NCBI GenBank assembly: GCA_951394045.1 | Contig: OX595985.1 | Span: 682,001-746,000 of the forward strand | Reading direction: 5' to 3' | DNA length: 64,000 bases | Source: Nitzschia sp. DOCU1 | Taxonomy: Eukaryota > Bacillariophyta > Bacillariophyceae > Bacillariales > Bacillariaceae | Shown here: piece after piece, positions 10,017 through 19,812 of the stretch | How the letters are laid out: each line of letters starts with the position of its first letter | How positions within the stretch are numbered: position 1 is the first letter of the stretch | Position numbers and translations under genes: made by a program | The notes under the pieces: generated by a model | Told to the model about the DNA's origin: nothing | The model's database searches: none | What the model saw: the letters and a program-made list of their open reading frames with translations, nothing else

Positions 10017-11108
10017 TTACAACATGGTATTGACGTAAAGATCGCGCATCATTTGCACCAGGATAAACATGGACACAGTGTGTCCACCGCAACGCAAATA
10101 GTACGGGAAGAATCCATTGTACAATGCGAAAAATCCCTTTTCGGCGGAAACCTTGCGCAATGTTTGCAACGTTCCTGTATACGGCAATTTCCCTGTCACT
10201 GGATCTCTCTTTTGGCTCGCCATTCGGTTCTTACTTGCTTCCAAGGGCATGGTTGCCAAACTATAAATCAATCCAGACGTCATGGACGCTGCAAAGACAT
10301 TAGGGATGGAATTTCGTTTTTGACCTAGCCAACTGACAAACATGTCCTTAAATTGATCCAAAGTGGCGACTTGAAAGACTCCCACCATCATGGCTCGAGT
10401 GACAAAGGGGCCGGATCCTCTCCAAAAGGCGGCAATGCCCTCTTCGCGGGCAATTCTAAGGGACGTATCGACGACGCCTTTGTAGTTGCGTCGTTCTTCT
10501 ACTGGCAAGGACGAATCATTGCTCATACGAACCACTGCAACTTCCATGGGGCAGGAAATGTACGCCGCAATACCTCCCGTGACAGCACCGACAACCACAC
10601 TACAAGATTATCGGTAGACAAAACATGGCAGGCAAAACGCAGATTGAAATCCGAAGCAGTGTGGGGAAAACATGAGAACGGCAACTAAAAGGCCCAGACA
10701 AGCAGTACAGCAGTAATATTGCACTCACCGAGACGCAAAATCCGTCTTGCCACGATATTCATGCAGCATATCCCGAAAGGTTTCAAAGAGTCCAAACCTG
10801 GCCGTGGCATAAAAGACCTGTCGCATAATGCCCGCCGACAATCCATCGTAGACCGACATCCAGCCTTGTTTGGCCGCCATTTCCGAGAGCTTAAAGGTTT
10901 GTCCGCTAGCACTGGCCAAGTTGGATCTCACAGCAATTGTGTTGAAGGGATGAACAATCGCCCACCCAAGCATTCCGCCCAGACCCGAAGTGGCGAAAAC
11001 CACGGATTGAGGCACCGTGGCCGTCGAAGCGGGGGCAGTGGCCATCCAAAACGGAGACGAATATGCGCCATTCTTGCTGCTGCTGATGCTGTTCGACGTG
11101 GGCAACAT
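10017..11108 (-). CDS. SLC25 mitochondrial carrier, oxoglutarate/malate type
   Basis: Two exons, 10729..11108 and 10017..10599, with a GTGAGT-AG intron of 129 nt (10600..10728) and the split codon CGT; 320 residues. ATG at 11108 is chosen; the open frame upstream starts only with TTG. Three carrier repeats are visible. Their matrix motifs are HPFNTIAVR, CPMEVAVVRM and MPLEASKNRM. The second and third closely follow the oxoglutarate carrier SLC25A11, as do RAMMVGVFQVA and the third-repeat region. The expected role is dicarboxylate exchange across the inner mitochondrial membrane. The first repeat lacks the acidic and lysine residues of the canonical PxDxxK motif. The N-terminal ~20 residues are Ser/Thr-rich. 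Confidence 0.85.
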
Positions 11109-11609
11109 GGTGAAAAAGTAGGTCGAGCTAGCAATGAAATGTGAATGCAAGTATTACAAACTAGGATGTGGTCGTTGTGAGCATTTCAGAAATTCCGAAG
11201 CCAATGAAGGTAGAGCGAGCGGTGCAAGAAGATGTGGAGGCGAAGGAAAAAGGATCTTTGTGATTGGTGAGGGTTCGCGATGGGAGAATGACGCAGTCCG
11301 GGCGGCTGTGCTTCGATGACATGTAGGCGTCGACTTATCTCCGTACCAGGTACGGACCGCATGGTTACTTAGGGATATGCTCTCTAAAAATAATTGCGCG
11401 GGCCGTCCTTCCCAACGGTCATAACAGCAATACACACATATCATACATGAGGCGATGATCGATCTTTTGCTCTACGCTGTAGCTAATAGAGGTGGGAACA
11501 CTGATCGATGTTGCCGCTTTGACAACAACAACAACAAGCCCTCAACCAGAAAACGAACTGGTAGCTAGTCATGTCAGGGTCACGGTGATGCAGGAGCTTC
11601 TTGCGTTTC
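11109..11609. other. Intergenic, divergent promoter region with palindrome
   Basis: About 500 bp between the carrier (minus) and the glycosyltransferase (plus). It holds a perfect 17-nt palindrome, TCCGTACCAGGTACGGA, at 11340-11356, and otherwise nothing coding that I can support. Confidence 0.5.
11340..11356. promoter_or_regulatory. 17-nt perfect palindrome in a divergent promoter
   Basis: TCCGTACC, a central A, then GGTACGGA. It sits roughly midway between two divergent genes and could bind a dimeric regulator; no known factor is assigned. Confidence 0.35.
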
Positions 11610-13151
11610 ATGCTCAAAATGGCTGTGGAACTGCTTCGATCGCACGCAGCCCAAAGAAATCGAAGGTTTAGCACAGCGTGCTCTGTATTTATTGGTTTCG
11701 TCGTGGCCGTTGTCTTTGCGTCGGCGGGACCTCTATGGTTCACAAGCACATTCTTTTCGTCTCTACTAGCAATCGATTTGGCAGCGTCGGGCGAGCTTGG
11801 CATATCGGGAGTCAACGATAGGAGTGTGGGAAGGAGCCAGAACGCTGCGCACGACGACGAACCGAGACAAACCCCCGTGATTCCTCCTCGCTTTTATGAA
11901 CTCAAACGCCAAGTCCAGGAGCAAATCCGAGCTGGAAGTTTATACGAGCCTTCTTCGAGTTATAGAAACGCGAGAGTCGTTAATGAATCGACGTCGTGGT
12001 TCCAGCCTCGACGTATTTGCCGAGAGACGTGTTGCGCGGAATCTCTGGCGGTATCGCTGGATCATGAAGTCCCGCGTATTGTCAATACACTGGACGGCGC
12101 GGATTTGGCAGATGTACGAATTATTCACTATGAACCATCGCCATGGCAAGTCTTTGCTTCCAACATTTTCAACCCAGCCACTATTCCATGTTTCCAGCCC
12201 GGTACAATTTTCTTTCTGGAAAATAATTTCAAGATTCTGAAGTATTTCTTTCGAAAGATACGGCCAAAGATCACAGTTCCATATATTGTCATCACTAGCA
12301 AGAGTGATGGTGACAGTCCCTATTATTATTCGCAATTGATTTACGGAAGAGATCCGAAATTGTTGAAATGGTACGGAACGAATCCATGGCTCAAAAACAG
12401 CACCGGCGACTTTGGAAGATTCGTGCCGATGCATCTAGGGTTGAGCCAAAGGTTCAAACAAGAGTACTTCTTACGGCTGTACTTGGAATTGACCAACTTT
12501 ACCAATCCTTTCTTGAACAAGGACCCGTGGTTGGATCTTTTGAAAAGGCCACCCATCAAGAATTCCACTATTTATGGTCCGGACGACATTTTCGTACATT
12601 TTGGATTGGATCAGAGGAACAAACCGGAACGAAAGGTTTTGTGGAAGGCGTTGTGCCCTGAAACCACGACAAACATACTCAAGTCGTGCCAGCGAAATAC
12701 CAACCACCTAGGAACTGCCGATATCTATGTGGCGTCGAGTTATTATCGATTTGGCGTCACCCCACCTGGTGTTGGGTGGGACTGTTATCGTACTTACGAA
12801 CTTTTAATGTTGGGAATCATTCCTATTGTGGAACGCCGTCCGGGAATCGGGGAAGCGCTCTTTGAAGGATTACCGGTGATACAAATTGACAATTTGTTGA
12901 AGATCGAATCCATGCAAGAGTTGGAACGACACGTTGAGAACTACTTGCGGAGCGATGCCTTTCAGAATACCACCTTTGATGGCTGGGAGCGTTTATTTTT
13001 GGGCTATTGGAGGCGCAAAATTCTCAATGACGCAGGGCGCTCGAACGAGATTATTCGAGACGAACAGGGACGAGAATACTACCAGGTCTGGAAGTACACA
13101 CCGGCCAATGATAAGCTCGTTGTGTGCAGCCAAGTCGGCAGTTGCCAATAA
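11610..13151 (+). CDS. GT47-like (exostosin-type) glycosyltransferase, type II membrane protein
   Basis: A single exon of 513 residues. ATG at 11610 is used, because the open frame begins three codons earlier with TTG. A short basic N-terminus precedes one transmembrane segment (about residues 22-42), then a luminal domain with several NxS/T sites, as in Golgi glycosyltransferases. The C-terminal block, FGVTPPGVGWDCYRTYELL followed by LGIIPIVERRPG and LPVIQIDN, matches the donor-binding region of exostosin/GT47 enzymes. Substrate cannot be read from the sequence. An Arg/Cys-rich motif (CRETCCAE) precedes the catalytic part. Confidence 0.72.
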   Translation: MLKMAVELLRSHAAQRNRRFSTACSVFIGFVVAVVFASAGPLWFTSTFFSSLLAIDLAASGELGISGVNDRSVGRSQNAAHDDEPRQTPVIPPRFYELKRQVQEQIRAGSLYEPSSSYRNARVVNESTSWFQPRRICRETCCAESLAVSLDHEVPRIVNTLDGADLADVRIIHYEPSPWQVFASNIFNPATIPCFQPGTIFFLENNFKILKYFFRKIRPKITVPYIVITSKSDGDSPYYYSQLIYGRDPKLLKWYGTNPWLKNSTGDFGRFVPMHLGLSQRFKQEYFLRLYLELTNFTNPFLNKDPWLDLLKRPPIKNSTIYGPDDIFVHFGLDQRNKPERKVLWKALCPETTTNILKSCQRNTNHLGTADIYVASSYYRFGVTPPGVGWDCYRTYELLMLGIIPIVERRPGIGEALFEGLPVIQIDNLLKIESMQELERHVENYLRSDAFQNTTFDGWERLFLGYWRRKILNDAGRSNEIIRDEQGREYYQVWKYTPANDKLVVCSQVGSCQ

Positions 13152-13205
13152 AGAGCGCATCAATCTTGAAGAATCAATTCGATTAGTTTAGATCGTCTTC
13201 GTGCT

Positions 13206-14978
13206 CTAGATTTGAATTGGACGACCCGTCTTTAGCCAAGTATCAAATTGACTCGAAAATTTCAGTCGGGGAATGGCAGCCTCCTTGAAATTTATGAAAT
13301 CATAAAAGTCAAAACCCATTCCGGAGCAAAATTTCTCATCACTTGCTTGTACCAGTAGGTGCAAGGGGGGTCTAGTAGGTGAAACAACCGGGGAAACATC
13401 ATCATCGGACGGAGCGTCTTCGGGCGCCCCAAATCCCTGGCTAAGACAGTAGTGCCATCGTGGCAGCAACCGATTGTAGAGTGACGCCGCCATGTACCTA
13501 CCCGAAATGGTCGTCGATCCGGGTACAAGTTCCCAATCTTCAGTGAGAACAGTGTAGCCCGTGCGATTGAAGAAATTCAGCGTAGGCCGAAGATTCCCCT
13601 CCAAGCTCATGGTCAAAACATTTGGAAATTCCTGTAATCGATGGAAGAGAGAGGCCTCCTTTCCAGCCCCCGTGCCTGGAGATTTGTTTGAGGTAGAAAG
13701 GCCCCACGCATTTGACAAGAATCCGACTTTAGGGATGATGGTGTCGGGTAAGCTCAACGAATAAACCGCAGGGCATCGCGAAAGGATTCTCGACGCAAGG
13801 CTATCCGATGGATTGACGGGGCCACCGATGTTTTGAATTTCCGAAAAATACTGCACCTTGGCCATCAAATTGCTCATTGATAGCGTTAGTATTTGCGGAT
13901 GGGAGAGAAGGCACTTGCGGAGCGTCTCCTCGCAGGATGTCGTGGATTCGTAGTCAGTCCCTACTAGAACTTTCTCAAGGTACGAAAGTGTGGGTTTGAG
14001 GTTGTCGTCTACAGACAAGCTCAGGATCGTACCCATTGAGGAATGAACCATCTTTGCGACTTGCGTTGCATTCATTCCACAGGCGTCTTGAATATATTGG
14101 ACTCTTGGTCGCAAATTGGCTTCCACTGATAGATTCAACAAGTGGGGATGCGTCGTGACGATCCGACCGAGAGTTCTTCGATTCCCCGCTTCCAATTTTG
14201 CTCTTGCGGAAGATTCCGCATTGTCGGAGGACTGCAACAAGTCGAACAAATAGTCCATCACGGATCGTACTTTGCTCGGCGACAATCCGAACACGAATGG
14301 CGATGACTGTTTTAATTGCTGGATTGCCTTTGATGATAGACCCGCCTTCGTAGTCAGCAGACGAATTATTTCTGCGTCACCTTGATCTTGTCGCTTTGTG
14401 TACCCGACTCCCTTTGCCAAGAGAAGTGTTGGATTCCGACTGACAGCTTCTTGGAATAACCCAGGCCCCCACAGAGTAAGAAGAAAATCTGCGGTCGGCT
14501 GGAGAAAGCTATCAACAGGTTTTCGGAGAATGCGAGGCGACGTCTGCAAAATGTTCACTGTCGTGGCAGGGGGAACTGTTTTGTCCAGAAAGTCGAGCAC
14601 GTTTTTCAATTGTTCCCATGTCAGTCGATTTTGTGCACGATACAAGTACATTTGCGTCTTCGACCAGCTAGCCTTGTGTTGTGACTCTTGCTTACTGCAA
14701 TTGGAGGGATATTTTTCTTGGAGAAATAAAAGCATCTCACGTGCGTGGCTCTTGCCTCGAGCCTTTGTCGCTCGCGAGGAGGTCTCTGCCGGTTCCGACC
14801 AGACAACAGGCATTCTCCGTGGATGGGAAGTCGCTCTCCTTTTGGACAAATCGGCCAGTGGAGCAAAACTGGAACCAAAAATGACATTGTAAACAATTAA
14901 TATCAAAGCCGACTTGAACAGCTTTCGACCGAAATTACGAATCTGAAGATCCTCATCTACGCGTGTATAATTTCTCAT
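13206..14978 (-). CDS. mTERF family protein with plastid-type presequence
   Basis: A single exon of 590 residues with a true ATG at 14978. Residues about 90-560 contain repeated mTERF units with the pattern leucine-rich helix, P-x-L-L-x-L-S-x-x-x-N-L-[RK]-P. Clear examples are HPHLLNLSVEANLRPRV, LSLSVDDNLKPTLSYL and LTMSLEGNLRPTLNFF. mTERF proteins bind organellar nucleic acids and act in transcription termination, initiation or RNA processing. The N-terminus has a hydrophobic stretch (SALILIVYNVIF, about 23-34) followed by GSSFAPLADLSKRR, a good SSFAP version of the diatom plastid motif. This suggests chloroplast rather than mitochondrial location. It is convergent with the glycosyltransferase, 54 bp apart. 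Confidence 0.85.
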   Translation of the reverse strand: MRNYTRVDEDLQIRNFGRKLFKSALILIVYNVIFGSSFAPLADLSKRRATSHPRRMPVVWSEPAETSSRATKARGKSHAREMLLFLQEKYPSNCSKQESQHKASWSKTQMYLYRAQNRLTWEQLKNVLDFLDKTVPPATTVNILQTSPRILRKPVDSFLQPTADFLLTLWGPGLFQEAVSRNPTLLLAKGVGYTKRQDQGDAEIIRLLTTKAGLSSKAIQQLKQSSPFVFGLSPSKVRSVMDYLFDLLQSSDNAESSARAKLEAGNRRTLGRIVTTHPHLLNLSVEANLRPRVQYIQDACGMNATQVAKMVHSSMGTILSLSVDDNLKPTLSYLEKVLVGTDYESTTSCEETLRKCLLSHPQILTLSMSNLMAKVQYFSEIQNIGGPVNPSDSLASRILSRCPAVYSLSLPDTIIPKVGFLSNAWGLSTSNKSPGTGAGKEASLFHRLQEFPNVLTMSLEGNLRPTLNFFNRTGYTVLTEDWELVPGSTTISGRYMAASLYNRLLPRWHYCLSQGFGAPEDAPSDDDVSPVVSPTRPPLHLLVQASDEKFCSGMGFDFYDFINFKEAAIPRLKFSSQFDTWLKTGRPIQI

Positions 14979-15890
14979 CTGCCCGCAGGCTACGAATGCA
15001 TCGTTCCAGCGATATCAGCGATTAAGCGATAGGAACCACTTGAATAGCCAGCAACGACACAAGTTTGTCCCAACGCCGTCGATGCACTGCCCTATGGACC
15101 GGTTGGCTCTCGGTAGTAGTAGTGGTATCAAGAAGTCACTTCCATCGGGCACTTCATCGCCATTGTCTTTCATCTCTGCCAAACCAGCCCCTCGCTGCGG
15201 AGTTGAACTCGTACTCTCAAAGATACTGTAGATTCTCTATGTACGTAGGATAGAGTGGCATCAAGTTTTGGGCGTGTTAAAAAGGTGGGAATTGGCACTT
15301 GCGAAGGAGACGACGCATGTGGGGGGCGACGCACGGCGAATCAAGCGCATGGGTGTCCGGCAACCAGCTGCCGTTGCTGTGCTTCGGAGCGCGGGATCTC
15401 GCATTGGGGAATTCCGAGCTCTTTATCGCTGAAGAGAGAAAAAGACGGTTGCCTGCGTCATCTGGCCCGATGAGAGATCTCAAGAGCATCTCCGGTATTG
15501 GGTGTAATGACTCTCCACGTCAAACGGTGTTTAAAATAATAGCAGTTGTATCATAGATCTCGCCGAATACCGGTAGATTACCAGATACCAGTGACGTCTA
15601 AAAAAGCTTCAGAGTGCAGTACGGCTATCTGAAAGGCGAAAGAGCGTCTCCACGTCAATAATTTTTAGAAGACACCACCTCATCCATCATCAGTCATCCC
15701 ATGTTCTCCACGAGGGTTCGGCATCAGGTCAAGAGGCCTGTTGTTTTGCCGATCTATTGATGACGACCTCAACATTCCATTCTCCTCACTTTTTCCCCAT
15801 CAAGTCACTTTGCGACATCGTCGCCTTTCAACTGGCTTGCTCCCTCAACTCTATTCCTCTTATTGTTTTAAAGAGATTCATATAACCACA
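14979..15890. other. Intergenic, nothing recognised
   Basis: About 0.9 kb between divergent mTERF and ankyrin genes. No coding signal convinces; the last ~150 nt read as an open frame but only the ATG at 15891 is in good context (ACAATGCC). Confidence 0.5.
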
Positions 15891-16865
15891 ATGCCTCGTC
15901 CCACTACCAACCGACAGTTTCAGATTGGATTGAACATCGATACCATGCTGCACAGGACTTTCAAGGTTCCTCAAGAGTTTGGAACTGAGTCGGCCACAAC
16001 AGCGAAAGAAGAAGACTCGTACTCGTCGGATGATTCTTCTTGGGATAGCGATGACAGTTCTTACTTTGACAGCAGCGGAAGCGATTCCGACATTGACGAA
16101 GGTGACTTCTTCGGCGAGCTTCAAAGTTGGATGCAAAAACTCACTGTATCGAAAAAGGTCCCACAGAGGTCAAACTCCATGCACCTTATCGGAGCGCAGA
16201 ACGCCTTCCCAAAGTACAAGGAGCAAATCTCCCACCATCCTATTGTTGCCCATAGGATCCGAAAGTGTGACGCAGAATTCTTTCAAAATCCCGATGAAAC
16301 CATGAACGCTCTGAAGGCCAAGCAAGATCCATCGGTTGGCGGCAAACCTGAGGATTGTCTGAATAAGATTCTCTCTTCGGCCGGCGACTATAAGGCGTCG
16401 GATCTAGAACCTGATGATTCTTCCTTTTTGAAAGTGACCAGCGAGAGAGTATCTGCTCACTGTAAAGAAATGACCGATGCCGCTCGTAGCGTCAACATGA
16501 AGCTTCTGAAACAATACCTGAAGGATGGCCGCAATCTTGAAGCTTGCAACAAGTTTGGTGAAAGCATCGTACACATCGTGTGTCGCCGTGGATCGCTAGA
16601 AGGGCTCTCGTTCCTTGTTGAGAAGGCCAGGGCATCGCTCATGGTGCGCGACGACTTTGGCAGAAATCCCCTGCACGATGCTATGTGGACCGATAAGCCC
16701 TCCTTTGAGATGGTCAAGTTTATCCTCAAGAACGCGCCGTTGCTACTGTTTGCCAAGGACAAACGTGGCTCAACTCCGCTGGCTTACATTCCTCGCCCTC
16801 GCTGGGCTGAGTGGACCGAGTTCCTCGAAGACAATAAGGAGCTTGTGTTGGCGGTAGTAATGTAG
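15891..16865 (+). CDS. Ankyrin repeat protein
   Basis: A single exon of 324 residues. ATG at 15891 (context ACAATGCC) is preferred over an open-frame extension starting with TTG. Residues 35-75 are a Ser/Asp/Glu-rich acidic run. Residues about 194-310 hold two to three ankyrin repeats, with the motifs NLEACNKFGESIVHIVCRRG and VRDDFGRNPLHDAMW, then KDKRGSTPLAYI. This layout is common among diatom proteins of unknown role. Function beyond protein binding cannot be assigned. Confidence 0.75.
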   Translation: MPRPTTNRQFQIGLNIDTMLHRTFKVPQEFGTESATTAKEEDSYSSDDSSWDSDDSSYFDSSGSDSDIDEGDFFGELQSWMQKLTVSKKVPQRSNSMHLIGAQNAFPKYKEQISHHPIVAHRIRKCDAEFFQNPDETMNALKAKQDPSVGGKPEDCLNKILSSAGDYKASDLEPDDSSFLKVTSERVSAHCKEMTDAARSVNMKLLKQYLKDGRNLEACNKFGESIVHIVCRRGSLEGLSFLVEKARASLMVRDDFGRNPLHDAMWTDKPSFEMVKFILKNAPLLLFAKDKRGSTPLAYIPRPRWAEWTEFLEDNKELVLAVVM

Positions 16866-17405
16866 TCGGTTTTGGCTGCCGGGGCGGAAACCACGCTAAG
16901 GATTTGTACCAATAATATATTTATAGAAGTGACGCATAAGAAGAACTCGGACCTCTCTTCCACAGTCAGTAAGAGTAGCTCGAGAAGGCAAAACTCGCGA
17001 AGTTATCCAGTTGATCATGCCGTGCTGGATCATGCGTCGTGATGATCTCGTGTCATCGCTCGCAAGTAGCGGGAACGAGACGTGAGACCATTTGCGAGAT
17101 TTGAATGCTGTGGGGTTGGTCCTTGTGTCAAGGTATGATGTTTTGTGCATGAAGACGAGATTCCGCTCGGGTGCGCCGAAATTTGCCCTTGAGATCAACG
17201 GTCTAGGTATGGCTGTGCCAGCACTTGTCCAGCCACAGCTTACTTTAACTATTTTTCGGTTGGCCTGTCCATAAAACTCAGACAAGAAGCAACTAAAAAA
17301 CTATCTTTAGTACAATCAAACAGTGCCATAATATTCACGCTCAATAAGGAATACCAGGGACTTTCCGTCTTGGTCAATATTGTCGCGCTTCTCAGAGAAT
17401 ATCAT
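16866..17405. other. Intergenic, nothing recognised
   Basis: About 540 bp between the ankyrin gene and the 3' end of the cyclin gene. A 129-codon minus-strand open frame exists but starts with CTG and shows no family motif. Confidence 0.5.
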
Positions 17406-18434
17406 CTATTGGGGCATGCGACTCTTTCGAGCTACCGACACGGGACTCGAGGGACGAGCGCTAGCCTTGGCCCATTCCTCTTCCTCCTCCTTATCCAGCG
17501 CCTTTTCCATGGCCTTCTTATGATCTTCACTTAGCAAGTTCAGCATTAACGAACTCATTCGAGCTTGGGTTTGCTCTACCTCATCAAGATCCATGCTGGT
17601 GTACTTTTCCACCGTGCGGATGAATTTCGCCTGAACTTTGGGCGTCAGCAAAATGGGATCCATGCCCTCCATGGCGTTCATTAGGGCAGCCATCCCTACT
17701 ACCGATGGTTTCATCTTGACGAAGGCATGGTCCGAGATCGCCAGCTCGGTTTGATATCTAGCATAGTCCCAAACAGCTAGTACCACCGCACTATGGACAC
17801 TTTCCGGCAAGAAGAGCAAATAGTGTTGCACAAATCCCAAGGCCGTTGGCCCGTTCACTCTCCAAACCAAAGCCTCGAGAATTTTCTTTTCCATATTGGC
17901 GAATTCCATTTCAGTGTAACATCCGCGACTGAGGTCCGCCAACAGGGAAGTTTCCATTTCCAGAGGCTCGTGCAACTTGATGGCAATGTACAAACAGGTC
18001 ATGGCCACAAGCTGATATTCCTTGCGATCTCCAAGAGCTTTCTTCCCCTTGTCCGAACACAAGTATCGGTCTAGATACGACATTCCGATGCCTACAGTCT
18101 CGCGTCGGAACTTGCAAAAATCTACGACCTGCTCGGAGTAAAGGACGAGAGGACCAATGTGAGACGAGAGGCGGGTCTCATAAAATCACCCCCACAGCAA
18201 ATAGCAACGAACCTGATAACACCATTCACACATTTTCACGCGGCAATCTTCATCCACTGGTTTGGCGGCCTTCTTGCGAAGCTCCGCATTCGCTAAGAGG
18301 TAGTCCTCAACTTGATACTCGTTCTCCTCCTGATGAAGCATGAGGGCCAGGCGATCAGGAATCTCATCCGATTCGTGCTTTGGAAGCAACGCGTGCTCGA
18401 GAGGAGTAACGCTGAGAGTTAGTGTCTTGGGCAT
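17406..18434 (-). CDS. Diatom-specific type cyclin (dsCYC)
   Basis: Two exons, 18213..18434 and 17406..18128, with an 84-nt intron (18129..18212) that begins GTTCGT, a weak donor. The join is in phase and gives WCYQ|VVDFCKFRRETVGIG, which is uninterrupted cyclin-box sequence; 314 residues. The cyclin N fold spans about 55-160, with the conserved block AVSYLDRYL-like MSYLDRYL and CLYIAIKLHEP. A C-terminal cyclin region follows to about 260, then an acidic/Ser tail. It fits the diatom-specific cyclin group, thought to pass nutrient and light signals to the cell cycle; the CDK partner is unknown. It is divergent from the gene at 19011. Confidence 0.85.
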
Positions 18435-19010
18435 TTTGGAGTTCTTCGGTTTTCGGGTGATTTGCTTGATGCTAAGAGTAATCTAAAGAAAATCTGGACA
18501 ACAAAAAGCCTTTTCCCAGAATAAGGAGGCAGAGACCCGACTTTTCTTGTCGGCCCACTTGGTTGTCAGTTGTCAAATAACCTTGAGGCAGGAAAGGGGT
18601 ACTGTAGTTGAAAATTTCAATCGATGTCGAGCAGCAACAGCATGCAACAGAGCGAGACGGCGATGGCATGACAGAAAAAGCCCGGGCATAAATACCGGTG
18701 CTCGGTCATTGACGCCCGACGGACAGAAAACGTCTGCCTGACGACCGACAATGGGGGAACGTTTGACTAGCCCGATCACAAAAGCACGACGGACGGATTT
18801 GGCGGTTCGAAACGAGCTTTACAAGACTGGCCCTGCGACCACTTTTGCATTGTCTTGAGAACATCTCGGGTGGGATGTGAATGAGAAACACGATATGACA
18901 ACTTCGTAAGCGCCAGAAGCAAGAGAAGTACGCAAAGAATCACGAATCGACATCATTCATCTCTCACTTTCAATTTTGTTTTCCAATTGAATCATTGAAT
19001 CGCAACTACC
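18435..19010. other. Intergenic, shared divergent promoter
   Basis: 576 bp between the cyclin (minus) and the small unknown gene (plus). No repeat or coding signal is seen. Confidence 0.5.
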
Positions 19011-19508
19011 ATGGCCAGCATGTTCGGCATCGTGAGCAGCCTTGGCATCAAACGCGATGATTACGGTGTTGGTGATCTACTCGCTCAAGTCAGCAAACGA
19101 AGTGCTTCCATCTCAGCAGAAGATCGACAAGAAATTGCCGACATGACCAAGCGGCTTCGGCAACACAAACCTAACAGCGTCTCGACACCGCGACAAACTC
19201 CAGACAATTCTCAGCACGATGGGCGCCATGGGAACAACAAGCGAGATTTCGGCAAGGACCTGCTTAAAGTGGATGATTTGTTGAGGGGGTTTGGGAATTC
19301 CACCTCGCCTATCGAGCCTATCCAAACGGTGGAATCGCCAGTCTCGTCAGGCTCGTCAGTCTCGCCACCTGCAAGTCCCAGCCGTGTCGGTGTCAGGTCT
19401 TCTAGCAGTGGCGTACTGCTTCGTGGCTTTGGACCGTCGCCTAGTACCGAGGCGTCCGAAGAACTGGGCGATGGGGCACTTGGGTTTGAACGAGTCCATA
19501 ATCTATAA
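19011..19508 (+). CDS. Hypothetical Ser/Pro-rich protein
   Basis: A single exon of 165 residues, ATG at 19011 in good context (ACCATGG). No family is recognised. The N-terminal ~50 residues look folded (a hydrophobic start then two short helices, ending MTKRLRQHK). The rest is Ser/Pro/Gly-rich and carries two copies of an LLRGFG motif (about residues 91-96 and 136-141), each followed by a Ser/Pro stretch, suggesting short linear binding motifs. It shares a divergent promoter with the cyclin gene. Confidence 0.6.
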   Translation: MASMFGIVSSLGIKRDDYGVGDLLAQVSKRSASISAEDRQEIADMTKRLRQHKPNSVSTPRQTPDNSQHDGRHGNNKRDFGKDLLKVDDLLRGFGNSTSPIEPIQTVESPVSSGSSVSPPASPSRVGVRSSSSGVLLRGFGPSPSTEASEELGDGALGFERVHNL

Positions 19509-19812
19509 CATTATCGCAGTCCAAGGCGAGGAAGACTGCGATGATATTAATAAATTAGATTGACAAGGCATCTGCTTTCATGGTGAATATATACGTTTCA
19601 CGACTTGTTGACTTTCTCTTCAACCTACGGGCAAAAGAAATTATGAAAAGTACCATATGGCTGAGCGGCGAAGTAGACTTCTATATTGGTCAGAATTAAA
19701 GGTATTCAATGATAGAATGACTGCTCAGAAACGACAAAATGCCAAACCAAGGGGCCTCTAAAACGGTAGAGCGGACACCGAGCGTCGTCTGCGAGGGGGC
19801 AGCCGAGCTCCT
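19509..19812. other. Intergenic, convergent 3' ends
   Basis: 304 bp between convergent genes; AT-rich, with no feature supported. Confidence 0.5.

Noticed and set aside
16896..17285. 129-codon minus-strand open frame between ankyrin and cyclin genes
   Set aside because: Starts with CTG, no recognisable motif; likely chance.
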